A stretch of 64,000 bases of DNA from the NCBI GenBank assembly GCA_028707085.1, contig JAQTUW010000002.1:124001-188000 (forward strand). The letters are read 5' to 3'. Source of the DNA: Methylococcales bacterium (GTDB lineage: Bacteria; Pseudomonadota; Gammaproteobacteria; Methylococcales; Methylomonadaceae). Made by a program: the position numbers and the translations under genes. This document shows, piece after piece, positions 45,923 through 55,048 of the stretch (within the stretch, counting starts at the first letter, position 1; every line of letters begins with the position of its first letter). The notes beneath the pieces are model-generated. The model worked only from the letters and a program-made list of their open reading frames with translations, was not told the DNA's origin and did no database searches.

Positions 45923-46939
45923 ATGAACAAATCCATCGTTCTCACCGGCATTACCACCACCGGCACACCTCATCTTGGCAATTATGCCGGAGCAATCCGG
46001 CCGGCAATCAAGGCCAGTAAAAATGAACATGTCAGACCTTTCTATTTTCTGGCCGATTATCACGCCCTAATAAAGTGCCACGAACCGGCCCGAGTCAGAC
46101 AGTCCAGCCTGGAAATAGCCGCCACCTGGCTGGCCTTGGGCCTGGACACATCCAACGCCGTTTTCTATAGACAGTCGGACATTGTTGAAATTCCGGAACT
46201 GGCCTGGATGCTGACCTGCGTAACCGCAAAAGGCCTGATGAACCGGGCTCACGCTTATAAGGCAGCCGTCGCCGAAAACGAAGAATCGGCCGATGCCGAT
46301 GCGGACAAAGGCATTACCATGGGTCTATTCAGCTATCCGATATTGATGGCCGCAGACATTTTAATGTTCAACGCCAACAAGGTGCCGGTCGGCAAGGATC
46401 AGATTCAGCATATCGAAATGGCCAGAGACATTGCCAGCCGGTTCAATCATATTTATGGCGAACATTTCGCGCTGCCGGAAGCTGTACTGGATGACAATGC
46501 GGCAACCTTGCCGGGACTGGACGGCAGAAAAATGAGTAAAAGTTATAACAACACCATTCCATTGTTTGAGCCTGAAAAAAAACTGCGTAAATTGATCAAC
46601 AAGATCAAAACCAATTCGCTGGAACCGGGACAACCCAAGGAAACGGATGGCTGCAGCCTGTTCGCCATCTATCAGGCATTTGCCAGCGCCGATGAAATCG
46701 AAGCCATACGCATCCGCTATGCGGAAGGAATTGGCTGGGGCGATATGAAACAGCAACTGTTCGAAAAAATTAACAGCGAAATTACGCCAGCCAGAGAGCG
46801 TTATGAAGCCCTGCTTGAAGCGCCGGAACATATTGAACAGCAACTGCGGGAAGGCGCCGAAAAAGCCCGTAGCATCAGCATGCCGTTTATTCAGTCCTTG
46901 CGGGAAGCGGTGGGTATTTCCCGGATTGGCCGGCGATGA
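45923..46939 (+). CDS. trpS: Tryptophanyl-tRNA synthetase
   Basis: 338 residues, class Ic aminoacyl-tRNA synthetase. HIGH-type motif TPHLGNYAGA near the N-terminus and KMSKS motif as GRKMSKSYNNTIPLF; VPVGKDQIQHIEMARDIA and TNSLEPGQPKE are typical TrpRS segments. Length matches bacterial TrpRS (334-340). It is the first gene of a plus-strand run, but 91 bp separate it from xseB, and a TATAAT at 46993-46998 suggests xseB has its own promoter. Confidence 0.96.
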   Translation: MNKSIVLTGITTTGTPHLGNYAGAIRPAIKASKNEHVRPFYFLADYHALIKCHEPARVRQSSLEIAATWLALGLDTSNAVFYRQSDIVEIPELAWMLTCVTAKGLMNRAHAYKAAVAENEESADADADKGITMGLFSYPILMAADILMFNANKVPVGKDQIQHIEMARDIASRFNHIYGEHFALPEAVLDDNAATLPGLDGRKMSKSYNNTIPLFEPEKKLRKLINKIKTNSLEPGQPKETDGCSLFAIYQAFASADEIEAIRIRYAEGIGWGDMKQQLFEKINSEITPARERYEALLEAPEHIEQQLREGAEKARSISMPFIQSLREAVGISRIGRR

Positions 46940-47030
46940 CCAGAAGCAGCATGGGCCTGCCATACCATTGTCTGCTCAACGCCGATTCATATTATAATGA
47001 CAGGCTAGTATTTTAGCCACTCAGCACTTT

Positions 47031-47264
47031 ATGACCCGAAAAAAGACCCCATCCCAGTTTGAAAACGCCATGGAAGAACTGGAAAAACTGGTTGAACAAA
47101 TGGAGCAAGGCGATATTTCTCTGGAAGAATCCTTAAAAACATTCGAGCGCGGCATAAAATTAACCCGTACCTGCCAGCAAGCCTTGCAGGATGCTGAACA
47201 GAAAGTACAAATTCTGCTGGAAAAAAACGGTCAACAAACTTTGGAGCCATTTACCGATGCGTAA
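47031..47264 (+). CDS. xseB: Exodeoxyribonuclease VII small subunit
   Basis: 77 residues with the XseB pattern: FENAMEELEKLVEQMEQGDISLEESLKTFERGI. It forms a helical subunit that binds XseA to degrade single-stranded DNA. The following ispA overlaps its 3' end by 8 bp, the classical xseB-ispA linkage. xseA is not in the window. Confidence 0.95.
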   Translation: MTRKKTPSQFENAMEELEKLVEQMEQGDISLEESLKTFERGIKLTRTCQQALQDAEQKVQILLEKNGQQTLEPFTDA

Positions 47265-48150
47265 TTTGAAAGCCTATCTTGCCGCCTGTCAAAACCGGGT
47301 CGAACTTGCGCTGGACGCCCGCCTGCCCAGTGCCGGGGTATTACCGAAAACCTTGCACCAAGCCATGCGCTACAGCGTGCTGAATGGCGGCAAACGCACC
47401 CGTCCCCTGCTGACTTATGCGACAGGCAAAGCCTTGGGCCTAAGTGAAGACTTACTGGACGCCCAAGCCTGCTCGGTGGAATTTATTCATGTCTATTCAC
47501 TCATACATGACGATCTGCCGGCCATGGATAATGATGATCTGCGCCGCGGCAAACCAACCTGCCACAAAGCCTTTGACGAAGCCACCGCCATTCTGGCAGG
47601 CGATGCGCTACAGACACTGGCTTTTGAAGTATTGTGCAATGACCCGGCAATTCATGCCGATGCGCCGGCCCGCCTGAAAATGATTGCGGCATTAACCAAA
47701 GCCAGCGGCTCACAAGGCATGGTGGGCGGTCAGGCCATTGATTTAGCCTCAGTCGGCGCAACACTGAACCTGCCTGAACTGGAAAACATGCATATCCACA
47801 AAACCGGCGCGCTGATCCGGGCCAGCGTCAATCTAGCGGTACTCTCCCGAACGGATATCGATGCTGACAGCGCCCGACATCTCGATCATTATGCAAAATG
47901 CATCGGCTTATCCTTTCAGGTAAAAGATGATATTCTGGATGTGGAAAGCGATACCGCCACTTTGGGAAAAACCCAAGGGAAGGATATGGACAACGACAAA
48001 CCGACCTACCCGGCTTTACTGGGCATGGCTGGGGCAAAACAAAAAGCGCAGGAATTGCATGAACAGGCGCTGGAAAGCCTGCGCTCTTTTAGCAACGAAG
48101 CGGATTTACTGCGGGATTTGTCTTTATATATTATTGAACGCACCCATTAA
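47257..48150 (+). CDS. ispA: Farnesyl diphosphate synthase (IspA)
   Basis: 297 residues from the ATG at 47257 (GGAG upstream, overlapping xseB). It condenses isopentenyl diphosphate with dimethylallyl and geranyl diphosphates to give C15 farnesyl diphosphate, the substrate of squalene synthase in the hopanoid locus downstream. First Asp-rich motif DDLPAMDNDDLRRG; second KDDILDVESD. In many gammaproteobacteria dxs is the next gene; here dxs lies 11 kb away at the far end of the hopanoid genes. Confidence 0.95.
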   Translation: MRNLKAYLAACQNRVELALDARLPSAGVLPKTLHQAMRYSVLNGGKRTRPLLTYATGKALGLSEDLLDAQACSVEFIHVYSLIHDDLPAMDNDDLRRGKPTCHKAFDEATAILAGDALQTLAFEVLCNDPAIHADAPARLKMIAALTKASGSQGMVGGQAIDLASVGATLNLPELENMHIHKTGALIRASVNLAVLSRTDIDADSARHLDHYAKCIGLSFQVKDDILDVESDTATLGKTQGKDMDNDKPTYPALLGMAGAKQKAQELHEQALESLRSFSNEADLLRDLSLYIIERTH

Positions 48151-48188
48151 GCCGGCATTTTTCCTGATTCAGACCAACCTGATAGGCA

Positions 48189-48704
48189 ATGAACAGATTA
48201 CGAAACAGAATTCGCGATATTCCCGACTTTCCCAAACCGGGCATCATTTTCAAAGACATCACGCCACTGGTCAAAGACCCGGCGATATGCCGTCTGGCCA
48301 TCCATCAATTATTGCAGCCGTTTTTAGGGCGGGACATTACGGCAGTAGCCGGCATGGAAGCACGCGGCTTTATTTTCGGTTCGCTGGTGGCCTGGGAACT
48401 CGGCATTCCCTTTATTCCGCTCCGAAAACCTGGAAAGCTGCCTTATGATGTGCGAAGCGTGTCTTACGATCTGGAATATGGCTCAGCCGGACTGGAAGTG
48501 CATATTGATGCAGTAAACAGCGATGACAAGGTATTACTGATCGACGATTTGCTGGCAACCGGCGGCACCGCCAAAGCCAGTTGCGAATTACTGGAAATGC
48601 TCGGCGCAACAGTGGCGGCCTGCGCATTCGTGGTGGAGCTGGATTTTTTGAACGGCCGGGAAAAACTTCGGGATTATGAAGTGCATTCCCTTCTGCATTA
48701 CTGA
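48189..48704 (+). CDS. apt: Adenine phosphoribosyltransferase
   Basis: 171 residues. It salvages adenine to AMP with PRPP. The PRPP motif is VLLIDDLLATGGTAKAS; RDIPDFPKPGIIFKDITPL and AGMEARGFIFG are typical. Adenine is released when HpnG acts on adenosylhopane, so a salvage enzyme beside the hopanoid genes is a sensible neighbour, though apt is also a general housekeeping gene. It lies 38 bp after ispA. Confidence 0.95.
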   Translation: MNRLRNRIRDIPDFPKPGIIFKDITPLVKDPAICRLAIHQLLQPFLGRDITAVAGMEARGFIFGSLVAWELGIPFIPLRKPGKLPYDVRSVSYDLEYGSAGLEVHIDAVNSDDKVLLIDDLLATGGTAKASCELLEMLGATVAACAFVVELDFLNGREKLRDYEVHSLLHY

Positions 48705-48724
48705 CTAGGAATTGCCTGCCTTAA

Positions 48725-48753
48725 AAGGCGGGCGGAAGCAATCCGCCCGCCTT
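48725..48753. terminator. Terminator between apt and mlaA
   Basis: A 12-bp stem, AAGGCGGGCGGA with TCCGCCCGCCTT, and a 5-nt loop between two convergent genes. On the minus strand it is followed by TTTT, so it best serves the mlaA-side transcript and may also slow apt transcription. Confidence 0.75.
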
Positions 48754-48761
48754 GGCCGCGG

Positions 48762-49751
48762 CTATTTGCTTTTCCGCGCTTTTCTGGAACGCGCTTTCTT
48801 GAGCTTTTCCAACTTTTGGTCTGTCTCCTGCAAAGAAACGCTTGCCTGATCCAGAGCCGTCACCGCACTATCCAGCGACTTGTTCAGAGTAGAACTGCCG
48901 TTATTTGCCGCGGGCTGAACGCTCTTGCCGGCTGAATTCGGCTTTGTCGTTTTGCCGGCATCTTCATCGTCGAAAATCTCGTCCTCCAGAGGCAGAACAT
49001 TGACAGTAGCTGAGATTTTGCCATCCGAAATCAAATGCTGCTGATTTTGCAGATACGCTTCCCGGGTGAAAACGTAAGGATCGATCGCAGCTTCATTGAT
49101 AAATTTTAGCGCCCCCTCGGCATTGGCGCGGGTATTCAGCATCGAAACCAATTGTACCGGCATGCCGACATAAAAAGATGGATTGGCCGCGGCATCCACT
49201 ACACCACCAGGCAAGCCTCTGGCTGTAGTCGGCCCCAAAATCGGCAGCACCAGATAGGAGCCTTGCGGCACGCCCCATACCGCCAGGGTTTGTCCAAAGT
49301 CTTCTTCGTGTTTTTTCAATCCCAGATCGGTTGCGACATCAACAAACCCTAACAGACCCAGGGATGAATTGGCCAGAAGCCGGCCGGTATCTTCCGCACC
49401 CTGTTCAAACTTGCCTTGCATGTGATCGTTCAGGATCACACTGATATCTTTAAGGTTGCTGAAAAAATTGGTAACACCGGTCTTTAAAAAACTTGGGGCC
49501 GCCCAAAGATAGGCGTCGGAAATGGGCTTGGCGACATAATCGTCCAGATAATCGTTGAATTCGAACATGGCGCGATTGAAACCCTCGTAAGGATCGACAT
49601 CGGATTTGACCTCCGGTTTCCCGGATGCAACCGCCTCCTCTTCCGCCTGCTGCTCTTCCGCGCCAGCATTTGCAGCAAAGAACACGACAGTCATCAACAA
49701 AATACCGAAAAAAACTGCCTTGCCTCCCGCAATCTGGCATTTTTGAACCAT
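48762..49751 (-). CDS. MlaA/VacJ family protein of the hopanoid locus
   Basis: 329 residues. A signal peptide (FFGILLMTVVFFAANAGA) precedes the MlaA core: DPYEGFNRAMFEFNDYLDDY, then EDFGQTLAVWGVPQGSYLVLP and GPTTARGLPG. MlaA removes misplaced lipids from the outer membrane and passes them to MlaC. Unlike E. coli MlaA, there is no lipobox Cys after the signal, so it is probably not lipidated. The C-terminal 90 or so residues (from LPLEDEIFDDEDAG) are a charged, low-complexity tail ending in KKARSRKARKSK. It lies 28 bp after the MlaC-type gene. Confidence 0.85.
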   Translation of the reverse strand: MVQKCQIAGGKAVFFGILLMTVVFFAANAGAEEQQAEEEAVASGKPEVKSDVDPYEGFNRAMFEFNDYLDDYVAKPISDAYLWAAPSFLKTGVTNFFSNLKDISVILNDHMQGKFEQGAEDTGRLLANSSLGLLGFVDVATDLGLKKHEEDFGQTLAVWGVPQGSYLVLPILGPTTARGLPGGVVDAAANPSFYVGMPVQLVSMLNTRANAEGALKFINEAAIDPYVFTREAYLQNQQHLISDGKISATVNVLPLEDEIFDDEDAGKTTKPNSAGKSVQPAANNGSSTLNKSLDSAVTALDQASVSLQETDQKLEKLKKARSRKARKSK

Positions 49752-49779
49752 TTGATTAAACCCGAGAATTTTTTACGCC

Positions 49780-50385
49780 TTATTGCGCAGCATAGTTATC
49801 AATTTTCTCAGTGATCTTGGCAATCAAAGCATCAAATCCATCCCGGCTAAGAACGCTGGTATATTCGGATCGCTTCAGCGCCAAATCACTGACACCGTCC
49901 GCTATTATATTGATAATCCGCCAGCCATCATCTTTTTTCTTCATCATGTAGTCGAATTTCACATCCTTTTCACCGGGAATATGCAAATTGGTATGCATCA
50001 CCACGCCGCCGCGCCCGGTCTCCTCTTCGGAAATAAAGGTAAATGTCTCGCCACTAAAGTCTTTGAAATTATGGGCATAAGCAGAAATACTGAGCTGACT
50101 GATCGCCTTTTCCAGTCTGACCTGCTGATCTGCCGACAACTCTTCCCACTGTTTGCCGACAACGATACGGGCTATTTTGGGCAAATCGTGACTTTTCCTT
50201 ACCGCGCCATCCAGTTTGTCATACCGGCCTTTAAATCCCAGAGCCTTGCCATCCTTCATCACGGCCAGAAGTTCGTTTTGAAATTCCTCGACGACCTGCC
50301 GGGCGGACTGCTCATCGGCAAATGAGACCGAAGATACGGTCAGACACAGCAGCAAAACAAAGATGAAATAAATCTTTCTTAGCAT
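49780..50385 (-). CDS. hpnM: MlaC/HpnM family periplasmic lipid-binding protein
   Basis: 201 residues with a signal peptide (IYFIFVLLLCLTVSSVSFA). The mature protein has the MlaC/Ttg2D pattern: RQVVEEFQNELLAVM, LPKIARIVVGKQWEELSADQQ, then the VDFxxxxxxDGWRIINI-like block near the end (FDYMMKKKDDGWRIINIIADGVS). HpnM is the hopanoid-locus version, implicated in carrying hopanoids across the periplasm. It sits between hpnH and the mlaA-like gene on one strand, with 47 and 28 bp gaps. Confidence 0.85.
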   Translation of the reverse strand: MLRKIYFIFVLLLCLTVSSVSFADEQSARQVVEEFQNELLAVMKDGKALGFKGRYDKLDGAVRKSHDLPKIARIVVGKQWEELSADQQVRLEKAISQLSISAYAHNFKDFSGETFTFISEEETGRGGVVMHTNLHIPGEKDVKFDYMMKKKDDGWRIINIIADGVSDLALKRSEYTSVLSRDGFDALIAKITEKIDNYAAQ

Positions 50386-50432
50386 AATTTTAAGCCAGAC
50401 ATCGTTGAAAAAAGCCCCGTCAAATCAGTCGA

Positions 50433-51536
50433 TCAAGACTCAATTCTGACTGGAATATCCGCAATAGCACTTTTTTTATTTGCACCTGAAGCCGAAACAC
50501 CTTTTTCAGCCACCATCTCTCCAGAAGTTTTCGGTCCGCGGAGATGCGTTAACAAGGCTTTTAAAGGATGCTTTAGCATGTCCTCAACGGCTGTCGCCTC
50601 GTATCCACAATGCGCCATGCAATTGGCGCATTTGGGATTATTGACCGTACCGTATTTATCCCACGGCGTTGAATCGAGCAACTCCTTAAACGAATCGGCA
50701 TTTCCCTCATCGGCTAACAAATAGCAAGGTTTTTGCCAACCGAACACATTACGGGTCGGATTGCCCCATGGCGTACAATTATAATTCTGATTGCCCGCCA
50801 GATAATCCAGATACAGCGACGAGTGATTCAGTTTCCATTTACGCTGCTTGCCGATTTCAAAAATACCGCGGAACAGATTTTTGACATCCAGACCCTTGAT
50901 AAACACATCCTGTCTTGGCGCCCGCTCATAACTGAATCCTGGGGCAATTGTAATGCCCTCGACACCCAGCGCCATGACATAGTCCAGGAACTCCGCTACT
51001 TCTTCAGGGGTTTCACCCTGGAACAGCGTGCAGTTGACCGTCACCCGAAAGCCTTTGCTCAAGGCCAGCTTGATGGCTTCTATTGCTATATCAAATACGC
51101 CTTCCTGGCAGACCGAATTGTCGTGCCGGTCACGATTGCCGTCGAGATGGATTGAAAAAGTCAGATAAGGCGACGGCCGATAATCATCAATCCGCTTTCT
51201 AAGCAGCAGGGCGTTAGTGCATAAATAGACGAATTTTTTTCTGGCTATGATGCCTTCGACAATTTGCGGCATCTCCTTATGAATCAACGGCTCACCGCCC
51301 GGAATTGAAACCATGGGCGCGTCGCACTCGTCAACCGCATCCAGACATTCCTGCAGGGAAAGACGTTTGTCGAGTATATCATCCGGATAATCGATTTTAC
51401 CACAGCCGGCGCAGGCCAGATTACATCTGAATAACGGCTCAAGCATCAGCACCAGAGGATATTTTTTAACCCCCCTGATTTTTTGCCTGATCAAATAACT
51501 AGCAACCGCAATTTGCTGACGTAAAGGAACACTCAC
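50433..51536 (-). CDS. hpnH: Adenosylhopane synthase HpnH (radical SAM)
   Basis: 367 residues from a GTG at 51536 with GGAG 9 nt upstream; this gives the family N-terminus (M)SVPLRQQIAVASY. HpnH uses a radical SAM cluster (RCNLACAGC; C38, C42, C45) to add a 5'-deoxyadenosyl group to diploptene, the first step of hopanoid side-chain extension. SIPGGEPLIHKEMPQI and FSIHLDG follow, and further Cys in NPKCANCMAHCGYEA near the C-terminus may bind more metal. The frame is open to an ATG at 51659, adding 41 mostly hydrophobic residues absent from HpnH as I know it; that start is not favoured. Confidence 0.92.
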   Translation of the reverse strand: MSVPLRQQIAVASYLIRQKIRGVKKYPLVLMLEPLFRCNLACAGCGKIDYPDDILDKRLSLQECLDAVDECDAPMVSIPGGEPLIHKEMPQIVEGIIARKKFVYLCTNALLLRKRIDDYRPSPYLTFSIHLDGNRDRHDNSVCQEGVFDIAIEAIKLALSKGFRVTVNCTLFQGETPEEVAEFLDYVMALGVEGITIAPGFSYERAPRQDVFIKGLDVKNLFRGIFEIGKQRKWKLNHSSLYLDYLAGNQNYNCTPWGNPTRNVFGWQKPCYLLADEGNADSFKELLDSTPWDKYGTVNNPKCANCMAHCGYEATAVEDMLKHPLKALLTHLRGPKTSGEMVAEKGVSASGANKKSAIADIPVRIES

Positions 51537-51991
51537 AGAATCATTCTCCAGAAAACCAAATACCAATTCGACAAGATCTGTTGCCAGATAACAACAAGAG
51601 CAGATCCCGAAAACCCTGATTAAAAAAGCTAAAACCTTATGATCTTCAATGAATTCCAAAGATCACCGGCTGTTAATGCCGCCTGTTTGTGGTAAGAATA
51701 CTACTTTTTTCAACAACACTCCAGAATTAAAATGATAAAAAACAACAAACAGCCCGAATTAACAACAACCGGCAACCGCTTTCGACAATTTCCAGCGAAA
51801 AGCCGAGTCCCAATAAAATATATCAATATCATTTAGTTATATAAAAATACTGCACGAGACCTATAGGAGCGAACCCGCTCGCGACCACGCACAATCCTGC
51901 GTTTTTTGCAAAAACGCAACAGCACTTTGCAAAATACCAACAAACGGTCTATTATTACCATTAACTTAGCAACATTGTTTTTGCCAAACCC
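51537..51991. promoter_or_regulatory. Divergent control region between hpnH and squalene synthase
   Basis: An AT-rich interval that should hold promoters for both hopanoid transcripts. A small palindrome, GAGCG-AACC-CGCTC, lies within 51868-51881 in a context (TAGGAGCGAACCCGCTCGCG) that resembles REP-type repeats. No clear -35/-10 pair was found. Confidence 0.45.
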
Positions 51992-53083
51992 ATGAATGGA
52001 CATCAACACCTGATTGAAAACCCGGAGTCTCTCGCCTTGCTGGCTGATGACGAACTTCAGGCAGTCCTGCTTGAAGGCGTTTCGCGAACCTTTGCCCTAA
52101 CCATCCCGCAGCTGCCGGAGCCACTCTACAAAACTGTGGCCAACGCCTATCTGCTGTGCAGAATCGTAGACACCATAGAAGACGAAATATCCCTGTCCGC
52201 CGAACAAAAAAAATATTTTTGCCAGGCGTTCATTGATATCGTCAAAACCGGCGAACATACCCAGGCGTTTGCCGACAAACTGGCGCCGCTGCTTTCCGGA
52301 CAGACCATTCCTGCCGAGCATACCCTGATCCATTTGGTTCCGCGGGTCATCGCCATCACCCGCTCGCTCGACGCCCAGCAAATCGAGGCGCTGTCCTGTT
52401 GCGTCGAAACCATGGCCAACGGCATGCCGATTTATCAGGCGCTGGATTTGCGGGCCGGGCTAAAAACCATGAAGGATATGGATGATTATTGCTATCACGT
52501 CGCCGGTTGCGTGGGCGAAATGCTGGCAAAATTGTTTTGCCATTATTCCCCGGAAATCAACCAGCATCGTGAAGAATTGCTCAAACTGTCAGTCTCTTTC
52601 GGGCAAGGCTTACAAATGACCAATATCCTCAAGGATATCTGGGATGACGCCGCCCGCGGCGTTTGCTGGTTGCCGCAGGATATTTTCAGCGAAACGGGTT
52701 TCAATCTCACCGAACTGACCTCGGCCACAAATGACCGGAACTTCCGCATAGGGCTAAGCCATTTGATCAGCATCGCCCACGGACATTTGCGCAATGCCTT
52801 GCGCTATACACAATTGCTGCCCAGCCACGAAACCGGCATCCGCAACTTTTGCTTATGGGCATTGGGCATGGCTGTTTTAACGTTGAACAAAATCAAGAAC
52901 AATCTTGACTTCAATGACTCCGTTCAGGTCAAAATCAGCCGCAATAGCGTTAAAACAACAATTTTTGCGAGCAAACTGACGGCCCGCAGCAATCTATTGC
53001 TGACATTACTTTTCAATCTGTCCAGCCGCAATCTCGGCACACCCGACTGGCAGTATTCTCCTGTATCGCATACCGGACAATAA
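51992..53083 (+). CDS. Squalene synthase (farnesyl-diphosphate farnesyltransferase type)
   Basis: 363 residues. It joins two farnesyl diphosphates to squalene via presqualene diphosphate using NADPH. The sequence has the eukaryotic-type pattern: VSRTFALTIPQLP, LCRIVDTIEDE (first Asp motif, D60-D64), YCYHVAGCVGEMLAKLF, and the second motif TNILKDIWDDAARG. This single enzyme would replace the three-enzyme HpnC/HpnD/HpnE route; none of those genes is in the window. A hydrophobic C-terminal region (about 285-300, LWALGMAVLTLNKI) may touch the membrane. shc follows after 9 bp. Confidence 0.9.
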   Translation: MNGHQHLIENPESLALLADDELQAVLLEGVSRTFALTIPQLPEPLYKTVANAYLLCRIVDTIEDEISLSAEQKKYFCQAFIDIVKTGEHTQAFADKLAPLLSGQTIPAEHTLIHLVPRVIAITRSLDAQQIEALSCCVETMANGMPIYQALDLRAGLKTMKDMDDYCYHVAGCVGEMLAKLFCHYSPEINQHREELLKLSVSFGQGLQMTNILKDIWDDAARGVCWLPQDIFSETGFNLTELTSATNDRNFRIGLSHLISIAHGHLRNALRYTQLLPSHETGIRNFCLWALGMAVLTLNKIKNNLDFNDSVQVKISRNSVKTTIFASKLTARSNLLLTLLFNLSSRNLGTPDWQYSPVSHTGQ

Positions 53084-53092
53084 GGAATCCTT

Positions 53093-55048
53093 ATGTTTAC
53101 TGAAGCCCCTGTAGAAACCAGCAGCCTCAACATTTCAACCCCATCGTCTTCCGGCAGAAACAAGCCCGACGCATTGAATATTGCGATCGAGCGCGCCCAA
53201 AGCAAACTGCTCAGCTTGCAAAATCCGAAAGGCTACTGGGTCTTCGAACTGGAAGCCGATTGCACCATTCCGGCCGAATACATCATGATGATGCATTATC
53301 TGGACGACATCAATGTCGAACTGCAAGCCAAGATGGCCGTCTACATGCGCAAACGCCAGTCCGATAACGGCAGTTACCCGCTGTTCACCGGCGGCCCTGG
53401 CGACATCAGTTGCAGCGTCAAGGTTTATTACGCCCTGAAAATGGCCGGGGATGACATATACGCCCCGCACATGACCCGATTACGCGACTGGATACTGGGC
53501 CAGGGCGGCGCGGCGCGAGCCAATGTTTTTACCCGTATCGCCCTGGCTATTTTTGAACAGCTTCCGTGGCGGGGCGTGCCTTACATACCCGCAGAAATCA
53601 TGCTGTTCCCATCCTGGTTTCCATTCCACCTGGATAAGGTATCCTACTGGTCGCGCACTGTGATGGCGCCGCTGTTCATACTCTGCTCGCTACAGGCCAG
53701 GGCCGCCAATCCGCATAAAGTCGGCGTTCTTGAGCTGTTTGTCGTCCATCCCGATCTGGAAAATCATTATTTTCCTGAACGCACCCTGTTAAACAAGATA
53801 TTTCTGGGGCTGGACAAGCTGGGCCGTATCACCCGGCCGCTGATTCCGAAGCGCATGCACGAACGCGCGATTCAAAAAGCGCTGGACTGGTTTACCGAAC
53901 GCCTGAACGGCGAAGACGGTCTGGGCGGCATTTTTCCGGCCATGGTCAATGCTTACGAAGCAATGCTGTTAGTGGGCTACCCCAAGGATCATCCGCATGT
54001 CGTCACAGCCCGCAAGGCAATCGACAAACTGCTGGTCATCCATGCCGACGAAGCCTATTGCCAGCCCTGTCTGTCTCCGGTCTGGGACACCGCACTGGCT
54101 GCGCTTGCCCTGCAGGAAGCCGACAAACAGCAAGCCGCGCCCAGCCTGACAAAAGCCTATCAATGGCTGAAAAGCGTCCAGCTTTCCGACGAGCCGGGCG
54201 ACTGGCGAATCCGCCGCCCCAATCTGGCTGGCGGCGGCTGGGCGTTCCAGTTTGCAAATCCGCATTATCCGGATGTCGATGATACGGCTATCGTCGGCTT
54301 CGCCATGGCGGAATCCGGCCTGCCCGACCTTGATGAATCAATCCATAGGGCAACCCACTGGATAGCGGGCATGCAATCGCAAAACGGCGGCTATGGCGCT
54401 TTCGATGTCGACAATACCTATTACTATCTTAATGAGATCCCTTTTGCCGACCACGGAGCCCTGCTGGATCCGCCCACCGTGGATGTCAGCGCCCGTTGCG
54501 CCATGCTGATGGCTCGTGTCGACAAAGGCCGCGGCGAATATCTATCCTCCCTGGAGCGCACCATCGAATACATCCGTAGCGAGCAGGAAGCCGACGGCTC
54601 ATGGTTCGGACGCTGGGGAACCAATTATATTTACGGCACCTGGTCGGTATTACTGGGGCTGGAGCAAACCGGCGTGCCGCAATCGGATCCCATGTTCGTC
54701 AGGGCCGCGGCATGGCTGAAAAGCGTACAACGTGAAGATGGCGGCTGGGGAGAAGACAATTTAAGCTATCATGACGATCAACAGTATCGTGGTCGTTACC
54801 ATTTCAGCACGGCTTTCCAAACCGCATGGGCCATTCTGGGCCTGATTGCAGCCGGCGAAGCCTACAGTCCTGAAGTAAAAGCCGGCATCGACTTCCTGCT
54901 GCGTTCTCAGAGCAGCGACGGCGTCTGGAATGACAAATGCTTTACCGCCCCCGGCTTTCCGCGCGTGTTTTATCTGAAATATCATGGCTATGACAAATTT
55001 TTCCCCTTGTGGGCGCTAGCCAGATACCGAAACGAACTGAAAAAATAG
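53093..55048 (+). CDS. shc: Squalene-hopene cyclase
   Basis: 651 residues, a monotopic membrane enzyme that cyclises squalene to hopene and diplopterol. The catalytic DVDDTA (DxDD, starting at D394) protonates the substrate. Many QW-type repeats are visible (QNPKGYWVFELEAD, QRQSDNGSYPLF-like, QSQNGGYGAFD, EQEADGSWFGRWG, VQREDGGWGED, QSSDGVWND). FPLWALARYRN closes the sequence as in other Shc proteins. Its stop overlaps the GTG start of hpnG by one base (TAGTG). Confidence 0.97.
   Translation: MFTEAPVETSSLNISTPSSSGRNKPDALNIAIERAQSKLLSLQNPKGYWVFELEADCTIPAEYIMMMHYLDDINVELQAKMAVYMRKRQSDNGSYPLFTGGPGDISCSVKVYYALKMAGDDIYAPHMTRLRDWILGQGGAARANVFTRIALAIFEQLPWRGVPYIPAEIMLFPSWFPFHLDKVSYWSRTVMAPLFILCSLQARAANPHKVGVLELFVVHPDLENHYFPERTLLNKIFLGLDKLGRITRPLIPKRMHERAIQKALDWFTERLNGEDGLGGIFPAMVNAYEAMLLVGYPKDHPHVVTARKAIDKLLVIHADEAYCQPCLSPVWDTALAALALQEADKQQAAPSLTKAYQWLKSVQLSDEPGDWRIRRPNLAGGGWAFQFANPHYPDVDDTAIVGFAMAESGLPDLDESIHRATHWIAGMQSQNGGYGAFDVDNTYYYLNEIPFADHGALLDPPTVDVSARCAMLMARVDKGRGEYLSSLERTIEYIRSEQEADGSWFGRWGTNYIYGTWSVLLGLEQTGVPQSDPMFVRAAAWLKSVQREDGGWGEDNLSYHDDQQYRGRYHFSTAFQTAWAILGLIAAGEAYSPEVKAGIDFLLRSQSSDGVWNDKCFTAPGFPRVFYLKYHGYDKFFPLWALARYRNELKK

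Noticed and set aside
51537-51659. HpnH with a 41-residue hydrophobic N-terminal extension
   Set aside because: The GTG at 51536 has a ribosome binding site and yields the family N-terminus; the extension is unlike HpnH.
51992-53083. HpnC or HpnD identity for the squalene synthase gene
   Set aside because: The YCYHVAGCVGEMLAKLF and LCRIVDTIEDE motifs and the 363-residue length fit one-enzyme squalene synthases better than the shorter HpnC/HpnD proteins.
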